Shown: positions 26,780-33,892 of the stretch, piece after piece
How positions within the stretch are numbered: the first letter of the stretch is position 1
Layout: each line of letters opens with the position of its first letter
Assembly (NCBI GenBank): GCA_017535725.1
Contig: JAFXTO010000032.1
Coordinates: forward strand, 1-61,373
From: Bacteroidaceae bacterium
GTDB lineage: Bacteria; Bacteroidota; Bacteroidia; Bacteroidales; Bacteroidaceae
Direction of reading: 5' to 3'
Length of the DNA: 61,373 nucleotides
Notes under the pieces: model-generated
Told to the model about the DNA's origin: nothing
What the model saw: only the letters and a program-made list of their open reading frames with translations
Databases searched by the model: none
Position numbers and translations under genes: made by a program

Positions 26780-27406
26780 GTTTTGTTGCTCATATTAGCC
26801 CTTACCTCCTGCTCCTCCGACTCCGAGGACTATGATCCTTATTACGACTGGCAGTCGCGCAATGCTGCGTGGTATGAGCAGATTGCGGACTCCGCACGCA
26901 CGGCCATTGCCCAGGCCCGTAGTGAGTATGGTAGTGAATGGGAACAGCATTGTGACTGGCGGATGATTAAGTCGCTGATGATCAGCCCCTCGGTCCAGAA
27001 AGGCAGCACGACGGACAGCGTGTGTGTGCATATCATGAAGCGTGGTACGGGCGACTTCTCTCCGACCTTTTCGGACAGCATCCGCATCAGCTTCCGCGGA
27101 TGGCTGATGCCTACCCGCAACGAGTTTGGGGTCATGGAGGAGCTCACGTTCACCCAGACGTACTACGGAGACTATAGTCCTGCCACCGCAGCACCTCAAC
27201 TGGCGGCCGTAGGAGCGTTCACGGAGGGATTCTCCACCGTGCTTCAGTACATGGTGGAGGGCGACGACTGGATGGTCTATATTCCCCAGCAGCTTTTCTA
27301 TGGTAGCACCGATCAGGATGCCATTCCCGCCTACAGCACCGCCCGCTTCCGTATTCAGCTCTTAGCCATCTATCCTTCTGGCACCACGGTTCCAGAGTGG
27401 AAATAA
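26765..27406 (+). CDS. FKBP-type peptidyl-prolyl isomerase lipoprotein, probably divergent
   Basis: From GTG 26765 the protein has 213 residues: a short lipoprotein signal (SVLLLILALTSC), an acidic linker (SDSEDYDPYYD) and an FKBP-like domain (VHIMKRGTGDFSPTF, SIRISFRGWL, DWMVYIPQQLFYG, FRIQLLAIYP). An FKBP-like gene after glyS is, to my memory, a usual Bacteroidota arrangement. The frame stays open upstream through the right arm of the DUF559 element to an ATG at 26618, but that start would place about 50 hydrophilic residues before the signal. The native 5' end was probably replaced by the insertion. Confidence 0.75.
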   Translation: MRGGSVLLLILALTSCSSDSEDYDPYYDWQSRNAAWYEQIADSARTAIAQARSEYGSEWEQHCDWRMIKSLMISPSVQKGSTTDSVCVHIMKRGTGDFSPTFSDSIRISFRGWLMPTRNEFGVMEELTFTQTYYGDYSPATAAPQLAAVGAFTEGFSTVLQYMVEGDDWMVYIPQQLFYGSTDQDAIPAYSTARFRIQLLAIYPSGTTVPEWK

Positions 27407-27453
27407 CTGTTCTTCCTTATAAAATACAGGGACATCGCCACTAGCGGTGTCCC
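27368..27453 (+). repeat. gene-tip repeat, left copy
   Basis: The last roughly 40 bases of the FKBP-like gene, its stop and the first part of the terminator are repeated with about ten differences at 31544-31632. The two copies bracket the three-gene island 27454-31543. Confidence 0.75.
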
Positions 27454-27461
27454 TGCTTTTT
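27427..27461 (+). terminator. intrinsic terminator of the FKBP-like gene
   Basis: Stem CAGGGACATCGC / GCGGTGTCCCTG around CACTA, followed by CTTTTT. Confidence 0.8.
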
Positions 27462-28299
27462 AAAGGCTAATGATTACCTCTACAGGGAGGCCTGTATATT
27501 TCTCAATCAGTTCCACCGTCATTCCATCGGCCTTCATCTTGCGAGCTGTATCGTATTTCTCTTCCTCACGACCTTCCTCACGCCCTTTTGCGAGTCCTTC
27601 CTCACGCCCTTCCTTACGTCCTTCTTCACGTCCTTCTTCACGTCCTTCAGCTCTGCCCTCTATCTTGGCCGTTGTCAGGACATCCTCCTGCACCATGATG
27701 GCATCAAGGTGGCGGTCGTACGCGACACGCTCTGAAGGAGTCATAGTCATCACCTGTAGCTTCTCACGGGCCTCGCTGAGACCCGGAGTCTGAGTGTCGT
27801 CCTTGATATGTCCGTTCTTCAAATAGTCCAGCCACTCTTCCAATGGTGTGATGCACCAACTTCCTTTATAACGTTTAGGGATGAGAACATAATAATGAAT
27901 GTCATTTCTTTCTCCTTCGTGATAGCAATTACCCACAAAATCATGAAATAGGATGTAAATGGCATAGTAACGAGTAACATTTTGCCTTACTATTGGTAAA
28001 TCATCGAAAAGGGAACTCGAAGTACCATATAATATACGACTTAGATAGAATGGATCATCGAATAATGCAATCTCCACAAAGATAATTTCGTCCTTACTGT
28101 TTGTTGCCTTGATGTCGACGCGGTAGAATTCGTCATCCTTTTGTTTTTGATTGGCCTTGCTCTCCAGAAGATCCACAATCTTGACTTTCTCCTTAAGCAG
28201 CACGGTAATCAATCCTTCGAGCACGCCGAAGTTGGCTTTGTCGCGAAGCATGCGCTTCACGGCCCAGTCAAATCTAACATATTTGTTTTCTACTACCAT
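27460..28299 (-). CDS. Rpn-family PD-(D/E)XK nuclease / putative transposase
   Basis: 279 residues from ATG 28299 (the frame extends to a TTG at 28338, less likely). KYVRFDWAVKRMLRDKANFGVLEGLI and the acidic core FYRVDIKATN..IIFVEIALF match the PF12784/Rpn group. The C-terminal GREEGREEGRKEG-type repeats are typical coiled linker sequences. Rpn proteins are DNA nucleases that stimulate recombination in RecA-independent fashion; many copies occur per genome. First gene of the island and transcribed leftward toward the FKBP-like gene terminator. Confidence 0.85.
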   Translation of the reverse strand: MVVENKYVRFDWAVKRMLRDKANFGVLEGLITVLLKEKVKIVDLLESKANQKQKDDEFYRVDIKATNSKDEIIFVEIALFDDPFYLSRILYGTSSSLFDDLPIVRQNVTRYYAIYILFHDFVGNCYHEGERNDIHYYVLIPKRYKGSWCITPLEEWLDYLKNGHIKDDTQTPGLSEAREKLQVMTMTPSERVAYDRHLDAIMVQEDVLTTAKIEGRAEGREEGREEGRKEGREEGLAKGREEGREEEKYDTARKMKADGMTVELIEKYTGLPVEVIISL

Positions 28300-28364
28300 C
28301 GTTTCGTTTATCAATTGAGCAAATAATATGTTGTGCAACGTCCTCTTTCAAGGAAAGCACGGGG

Positions 28365-28395
28365 CAAAAGTAGGAAGAAAACGTGAATCGACAAA
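28365..28395 (-). promoter_or_regulatory. promoter for the Rpn-type gene
   Basis: Minus strand TTTG (28395-28392), 19 bases, TACTTTTG (28372-28365). The surrounding 38 bases (28364-28401) recur with two changes at 42205-42242. Confidence 0.7.
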
Positions 28396-28527
28396 GAAAA
28401 AACAAGGAAAATATCATCCAAAGACCAAAAATGCATCAAAACCAGCTATCAAGGTTAAGAAAAGGGCTACATTTTTCCACAAATTTATCACGAAATACTG
28501 AAAATACTCAAATTATTGTCCTTTTCA

Positions 28528-28558
28528 TTGGTTATTCAAAAGATTCTTCATACTTTTG
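28528..28558 (+). promoter_or_regulatory. promoter for the DUF4143 ATPase gene
   Basis: TTG at 28528-28530, a 20-base gap and TACTTTTG at 28551-28558. Confidence 0.6.
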
Positions 28559-28585
28559 CGCCGCCTAAGGTGCTTTCTGCATTGA

Positions 28586-28620
28586 GCAGATTACGTTGAA
28601 ATCTGCTTTTTGCAAAAAGC
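28586..28620 (+). promoter_or_regulatory. paired hairpins in the ATPase leader
   Basis: GCAGATT..AATCTGC (28586-28606) and the perfect 16-base palindrome GCTTTTTGCAAAAAGC (28605-28620) overlap by two bases, so they could be alternative folds in the leader of the ATPase mRNA. Confidence 0.45.
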
Positions 28621-28671
28621 AATAGTTGATACAAACTGCTTTATCCAGAAAGCAAAAAGAACGTACAAGTT

Positions 28672-29871
28672 ATGGATGCCTTATTTGAAAGACAAGATGC
28701 GTTACTACGTGCAACGAGTATGACGATTATCAGGAGTTTCATGGAACAGGTCAACTGGTCTGCCCCGATGCTCTGTATCAGAGGACCGCGTGGCGTAGGA
28801 AAATCGACTCTATTGCGCCAGTACGTCAAAAGCCACTTCGCCGAAGGTAGTGAAGATGTTCTTTATTGTTCGATGGACTGGGTATATTTCAGCCAGCATT
28901 CTATGTTGGAAGTGGCAGAGAAGTTCTATAAACACGGGGGAAAGTTACTCATTTTCGATGAAGTACACAAATATGAAAATTGGAGCCGCGAGGTGAAAGA
29001 AGTAGCGGAAACCTATCCGCAACTTCAACTTATGCTAAGTGGTTCGTCGCTGCTTAAACTGTTGGATGGGGACGTGGATCTGTCACGCAGATGTCGTGGC
29101 TATGATATGCCAGGCCTATCGTTTAGGGAGTATCTTCAGTTCTACAAAGGGATTGAGTTGCCAGCTTATTCCTTGGAGGAAGTGTTGGGTTCTGCGAAAA
29201 AGATTGCAGCAGAAGTCAATAAGGTGTGCCGTCCGTTGCAACATTTTCATGAATACCTGAAGTTCGGCTACTATCCTTTCTATCTGACGAATCCTTTGGA
29301 TTACTATGCACTCATTGAGCAGACAGTCAATTATGTCGTAGATGTGGAACTTCCTCAGCAACGTAAGGTGAGTCCTGTTAATTGCAGGAAGATAAAGGCA
29401 TTGCTTAATGTTCTTTCTCAGCTGGTGCCGTATGATGTGGATATTTCCAAGCTCTCTTCTTCAATTGGCCTGCAGCGTAATACAGTTATTGAATACCTGA
29501 ACCATCTTAAAGATGCTAAATTACTCCATCTGTTATTCAGCGACCTTGTATCTGTAAAGAAAATGCAAAAGCCAGACAAAATCTATTTGGAGAACCCCAA
29601 CCTATTATATGCCTTAGCTACAACACCCGTTAAAACCGGAACGGTTAGAGAGTGTTTCGTGGTCAACCAGTTGAGTCTTGCTCATACCGTAGAATACGGC
29701 AAAACACAAGGGGACTTCAGAGTTGATGGGAAATGGACTTTCGAAGTAGGTGGCGAGAGCAAATCGTTCGACCAGATTGCGGATATCCCCAACTCCTTCA
29801 TCCTCGCTGATGACATCGAATCACCGCGGAGCAACAAGCTGCCCCTATGGATGATAGGCTTCCTTTATTAA
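28672..29871 (+). CDS. AAA ATPase with DUF4143 C-terminus
   Basis: 399 residues. Walker A GPRGVGKST near 38-46, Walker B LLIFDEVHKY near 95-104, a sensor SGSSLLKL, the DMPGLSFREYL segment, then a C-terminal DUF4143 winged-helix/nuclease-like part (IDLIKLSSSIGLQRNTV-like start, KPDKIYLENPNLLYAL, FEVGGESKSFDQI). This group is abundant in Bacteroidota and often carried in accessory segments. Its function is unknown; a role in defence or conflict is inference. It sits in the island with an Rpn nuclease and a second ATPase. Confidence 0.85.
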   Translation: MDALFERQDALLRATSMTIIRSFMEQVNWSAPMLCIRGPRGVGKSTLLRQYVKSHFAEGSEDVLYCSMDWVYFSQHSMLEVAEKFYKHGGKLLIFDEVHKYENWSREVKEVAETYPQLQLMLSGSSLLKLLDGDVDLSRRCRGYDMPGLSFREYLQFYKGIELPAYSLEEVLGSAKKIAAEVNKVCRPLQHFHEYLKFGYYPFYLTNPLDYYALIEQTVNYVVDVELPQQRKVSPVNCRKIKALLNVLSQLVPYDVDISKLSSSIGLQRNTVIEYLNHLKDAKLLHLLFSDLVSVKKMQKPDKIYLENPNLLYALATTPVKTGTVRECFVVNQLSLAHTVEYGKTQGDFRVDGKWTFEVGGESKSFDQIADIPNSFILADDIESPRSNKLPLWMIGFLY

Positions 29872-29880
29872 CCCAACAAG

Positions 29881-29926
29881 AAAAAAGTTGACGCAAAAAC
29901 TATCCGATCATTCCGATACATTCCGA
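29881..29926. repeat. 46-bp repeat, copy 1
   Basis: 46 bases just after the DUF4143 gene are identical, by eye, to 42349-42394. They contain repeated CCGATCATT/CCGATACATT motifs. Confidence 0.85.
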
Positions 29927-29956
29927 TAAGTTGGGTTCTATAACCGGATATGGTTG

Positions 29957-31375
29957 TTATTTGTCAAACAGTTCCTCCATCGTTATAGGTATCGGTGATA
30001 TTTCTGAATACATATTCTCATGGAGCCCGTATGTAGTTACGAGACTTACTTGAATGCCACCTTTGTGTCCTGTTTCCTTTTGAAAGGTTTCCATACGTCT
30101 AACGATGTTTCTGTACTCCTTTTCATTAAGAGTATAATCATCTTTGGAATATTTCATTTCACATATTGTTACAACACCATCTGCGCGGTCTATAATCAGG
30201 TCTATTTGAACGGCAGGCCGACTGTTCTGACTGCGCCATGAATAATATTCATGTCTGATGGCATCAAGACGTAAGCCATGTACGATCTGCCTTACATGGC
30301 ACAGACATACACGTTCAAAAGTCAATCCATACCAATTGTTTTGCTCTGGGGTGCCGATCGTGTTGCGCCAAAAATGTTCATCTGTCACTCTACGAGTGCC
30401 AAATTGATAGTGGAATTGAGAAAAGAAATCTGTCAGCTGATAGATTCCATTCTTCTGTAATGCGCCGTTATTGTATCTGCGTACAAAGTCACAATGTTCC
30501 AAGTCGTCCAACATATCACTAAGATGACCATTATCTGTAATTTTCAATTCTGTCGCTATTTCTGTCCGCGTGTATCCGTCACGACGTGTACTGAGCAAGC
30601 GTACAATTTCCATATAAGACTCAGCATTTTTAAACAACGAGTTGAAGAGCCTTTGGTATTCATTTTCCAGTTCCGGCTCAGCGGAGAAGAAGAGCGTATC
30701 TATGTTGTCAGGGACATTCTTCTTTGGGTCAAGCAAACTCAAATAATAAGGGACACCACCAAGAACCATGTACGCCTGCAACACAGCAATTCTCGGCCAA
30801 CGGAACTTCCTACTATTGAGATATTCTTCTGTTTGTCCAAGAGAGAACGGACGAAGGTGCATAGTGTGTGTGGCACGTTTATGAAGCCCAGCTTTATTGT
30901 TAACGATATTACGCATCATCCATGATGTGGCAGATCCACATACAACAAAGTATATATTGTCCATCCACGATGCACGGCTATTCCAAAATAGGTCTAATGC
31001 TTGAAGAAATCCTGAGCGATGGGTGTCAAAACAAGGCAGTTCGTCAATGAATACGACTAACCGACGCTTGCGATTCCTGTTCTTGCGCTCCAACAACTCT
31101 GCAAGTTGTGTAAATGCCTCAATCCAAGATTTAGCTTTGCTTCCTTTGTGACCATATCGCACTAACGCATTATGGAAGGCTTCCATTTCCGTTTCTCGTG
31201 AACCATCGATGACACCTGTAGCATAGAAGTCAAACTGATCCTTAAAGAAACTTCGGATTAGGAAAGTCTTGCCGACACGGCGGCGACCATACAGTGCAAT
31301 AAATTCGCACTTCCCCGATTCCATATAGTCGGTGAGTTTGCCAAATTCCGATTCTCTGCCAATAATCTTTTCCAT
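29957..31375 (-). CDS. ATP-binding protein (archaeal ATPase / DUF234 type)
   Basis: 472 residues. IGRESEFGKL followed by LYGRRRVGKTFLI (Walker A) and RRLVVFIDELPCFD (Walker B), then a STAND-like core with RPFSLGQTEEYL. A winged-helix part (EIATELKITDNGHLSDMLDDL) is followed by a DUF234-like end with IDLIIDRADGVVTICEMKYS, a PD-(D/E)XK-like signature. Such proteins form part of many accessory islands; no biochemical function is assigned. Convergent with the DUF4143 gene. Confidence 0.85.
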   Translation of the reverse strand: MEKIIGRESEFGKLTDYMESGKCEFIALYGRRRVGKTFLIRSFFKDQFDFYATGVIDGSRETEMEAFHNALVRYGHKGSKAKSWIEAFTQLAELLERKNRNRKRRLVVFIDELPCFDTHRSGFLQALDLFWNSRASWMDNIYFVVCGSATSWMMRNIVNNKAGLHKRATHTMHLRPFSLGQTEEYLNSRKFRWPRIAVLQAYMVLGGVPYYLSLLDPKKNVPDNIDTLFFSAEPELENEYQRLFNSLFKNAESYMEIVRLLSTRRDGYTRTEIATELKITDNGHLSDMLDDLEHCDFVRRYNNGALQKNGIYQLTDFFSQFHYQFGTRRVTDEHFWRNTIGTPEQNNWYGLTFERVCLCHVRQIVHGLRLDAIRHEYYSWRSQNSRPAVQIDLIIDRADGVVTICEMKYSKDDYTLNEKEYRNIVRRMETFQKETGHKGGIQVSLVTTYGLHENMYSEISPIPITMEELFDK

Positions 31376-31447
31376 TTGCTTCTACTTAAAATAATGTTTT
31401 CAGATAGGAATGATAGAAAAATCCATATCTTGCCTAATTTGCTGTTG

Positions 31448-31476
31448 CAAAGGTACAAATAATAATTGTAATCAAA
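31448..31476 (-). promoter_or_regulatory. promoter for the DUF234 ATPase gene
   Basis: Minus strand TTTG (31476-31473), 17 bases, TACCTTTG (31455-31448). Confidence 0.65.
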
Positions 31477-31479
31477 AAT

Positions 31480-31524
31480 ATTTCGGGCGGAAACTTGATT
31501 TTTTTTAATGTTTCCGCCCGAAAT
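31480..31524. terminator. 15-bp hairpin with long loop
   Basis: ATTTCGGGCGGAAAC (31480-31494) and its perfect complement (31510-31524) flank a 15-base T-rich loop. It is upstream of the ATPase promoter and may end transcription from the right or act as a boundary. Confidence 0.6.
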
Positions 31525-31543
31525 AAAACCTCAAAAGTAACAT

Positions 31544-31632
31544 TTTATCCTTCTAGCACGACGGTTCCATAGTGGAAATAGTCGTTCTTTCTTATAATAA
31601 AATACAGGGACATCGCCACCAGCGGTGTCCCT
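31544..31632 (+). repeat. gene-tip repeat, right copy
   Basis: Diverged copy of 27368-27453: the coding tip is no longer part of a gene, and the terminator stem is kept but its T tract is replaced by the start of the MITE-like repeat. Confidence 0.75.
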
Positions 31633-31633
31633 T

Positions 31634-31820
31634 TAAGTAGGTGTTCATAATTAGTTTTATGTATTTTAGGTTTTATTTGGATGCAGATTTTTCTTTTAGC
31701 CGAAGAAGCATAGCGGGCTATGTGACTGAGGATAAGAGGAAAATATGCGCCAAAGAGAAGCTAAAAGACATGAAAAGCACCTACAAATAAATATGTAAAC
31801 TAATTTTGAATACCTACTTA
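31634..31820 (+). repeat. MITE-like element, copy 1 (187 bp)
   Basis: Ends are inverted repeats of about 25 bases (TAAGTAGGTGTTCATAATTA.. and ..GAATACCTACTTA). The interior has a palindromic TAGCGGGCTA region. The same element is found inverted at 55299-55484. It is flanked by CCTT on both sides (31630-31633, 31821-31824), which might be a target duplication. A further fragment of one end lies at 31829-31847. It encodes no protein. Confidence 0.8.
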
Positions 31821-31954
31821 CCTTTAGTATGATTCAAAATTAGTTTACGTTATACAAAAGCGTTCCGAAGGGGCTGTAGTTGTTCTTGTAAAAAAGTGGA
31901 GGTTCGTTTGCATAGACGAACCTCCGCTCATTTTAAATCAGGGATATTATCACA

Positions 31955-33799
31955 TTATTTAACTAATACCTTCTTGCCATTGATGATGTACACACCCTTC
32001 TTCAGGTTCTGGACATTTGTACGCTTGCCGTCTATGGTATAGACTTCTACGGAACTGTTGGTGGTGATTGCCTTGATGCCGTCGGCGATATTTGCAAAGT
32101 ACTCGACGTCGTGAGCAGGCATCGTGTCGTATGTGACACCTATCCAACCCATGAAGGTGAAACGTTCGGGATCTTCGGGCGTATAGTCGATGAGCTTCAG
32201 CTCAGCGCCAAATTCAACCTCCTGCTCTGACAGCAGGGTGTTGTCCACATAGTAACGGACTTTGTAGCTGTTCACCGTGTATGTAGCTGTGTAAGTGACA
32301 TCCTTGGCGGGCACAGTCTCGTCAGCATCCCATCCGGCGAAGGTGTAACCTTCCTTGGCGGGAGCTTCGGGAACAGTGATGGGAGAACCATAAGGCAGGG
32401 TGACGATATCCACGATAGCGCCGTTGGCCACGAATCTAATGGTGTAGCTGTTCACGGAGAATGTGGCGGTGTAGGTCACATCCTGTGCGGGCATCGTCTC
32501 AGACAATTCGGGCGTCCAGCCGGTAAAGGTATTACCTTCCTTCTCTGGATTAGCAGGAACAGTAATTGCAGCACCATAGTCCAAAGTCTCCTCGGAGATA
32601 ACTTCATCGTCGAGCATGAACTTTACTACAAACTGCAGGGGCTTGAAGTTAGCCACGAGATCGATGTCTGCTGTGGGGACAAAGGTATATTCAGCCGTGG
32701 TAGCTACTTCTTCTTCACCTACGGTCCAGTTCACAAACTGGTATCCTTCGGCGGGAGTAGCGGTCAGCGTTATTTCAGCGTTTCTTGCAACGATGCCAGC
32801 TCCTTCTACGGTACCGGTCTCTGCGGTAGCAACAGTTGCCGTTACATTATAAGTGGTAGCGTCTGAAACCTTGATTACCACATCTTCCAGGAGTGCAGAA
32901 CGGCCAGCTGTATTGGCAATGCGCAATTCACTGAGCACAATCTCCGAATTTTCGGCTATCGGACTATTGGCCTTCACTTTGAAGGAGAAGATAGTACCCG
33001 AAGTTCCGTTGATAGTCCTGTTTGTGGATGAACTGAGCACAAAGGTGGTATAACCCTCATAATCCTTGAACTTGAATTCCATCGGTGATGGAGTACGATC
33101 TGTATAATCGAATTTTCCATACTCACCCTCAACAATCTCCAGACCTTCTGGCAAAGTGAATTTTCCTGAAAGAGCGGAAATATTGTAAATATTGGGGTTA
33201 TCAAGGAGAATGTCAATTTGCTGTTCAGCTCCTTCGGCAATCCCTATTTCAGGGTTTGAAGCACTCATCTTGCAATCATCCAGACCATTGTGATATAGCT
33301 TGGCGGTGGTTACGTCAGTGGTAGCTATTTGATTCGCATTAGCATCGGAAATAACGATGTCATGTAACGTTATTTCGTGTTCACCTTCTGCTAATATGCT
33401 TGCATCTGCATAAATATTAAACGTGATAACTGCACCGGTACCAGGGGCAATGGTACCATCGACCATTACGATATTCGTTGATGTGGTGGTCACAGAACTA
33501 GATTTCTGATCATACTGCACGGAAGCTCCACGACCTTTTATACGATTGGTCTTGTCCACGCTCCAAATAGATAGGCCATTGGGCATATCGATAGTCACTT
33601 GTAGCGCAGTGGCTTCTTTGTCATTGTCGAGCATCAGTGATACTACTTTAGACCCACCATTTGGAATGATGACGTCTTCCATATAGAGTTTCACCTGAGC
33701 GGACGATGCTAATGACTGCGCCACGAAGAGCATCAGCAATAGACCTATTCGAGTCATCCGTTTGCTTATTTTTGTAATACTATTCATAATAGAATTCAT
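31955..33799 (-). CDS. large secreted protein with cohesin-like and InlB-type repeats
   Basis: 614 residues from ATG 33799 (33787 is an alternative). Signal peptide (..SLASSAQ), a cohesin-like beta-sandwich pair (about 20-300; VKLYMEDVIIPNGGS, VTIDMPNGLSIW), a divergent InlB B-repeat (TYNVTATVATAETGTVEGAG..), and three Listeria-Bacteroides type repeats (..FTGW, ..FAGWDADET, ..FMGWIG). It ends VYTIDGKR..GVYIINGKKVLVK, a type IX tail. A surface adhesin or scaffold-like role is likely; no catalytic site is visible. Downstream of and co-oriented with the giant dockerin-like protein. Confidence 0.8.
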   Translation of the reverse strand: MNSIMNSITKISKRMTRIGLLLMLFVAQSLASSAQVKLYMEDVIIPNGGSKVVSLMLDNDKEATALQVTIDMPNGLSIWSVDKTNRIKGRGASVQYDQKSSSVTTTSTNIVMVDGTIAPGTGAVITFNIYADASILAEGEHEITLHDIVISDANANQIATTDVTTAKLYHNGLDDCKMSASNPEIGIAEGAEQQIDILLDNPNIYNISALSGKFTLPEGLEIVEGEYGKFDYTDRTPSPMEFKFKDYEGYTTFVLSSSTNRTINGTSGTIFSFKVKANSPIAENSEIVLSELRIANTAGRSALLEDVVIKVSDATTYNVTATVATAETGTVEGAGIVARNAEITLTATPAEGYQFVNWTVGEEEVATTAEYTFVPTADIDLVANFKPLQFVVKFMLDDEVISEETLDYGAAITVPANPEKEGNTFTGWTPELSETMPAQDVTYTATFSVNSYTIRFVANGAIVDIVTLPYGSPITVPEAPAKEGYTFAGWDADETVPAKDVTYTATYTVNSYKVRYYVDNTLLSEQEVEFGAELKLIDYTPEDPERFTFMGWIGVTYDTMPAHDVEYFANIADGIKAITTNSSVEVYTIDGKRTNVQNLKKGVYIINGKKVLVK

Positions 33800-33892
33800 T
33801 AAGCTTTTGTTGTTGTTGTGAAAGGGAAATGGGTGGCAGCAGTACTGTGCAGCCATGCTGCCACCCTGTAAGAGAATTGTGAGATGATTGAC

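Noticed and set aside
31829-31847. third full MITE-like copy
   Set aside because: Only about 19 bases of one end are present; no body or second end.
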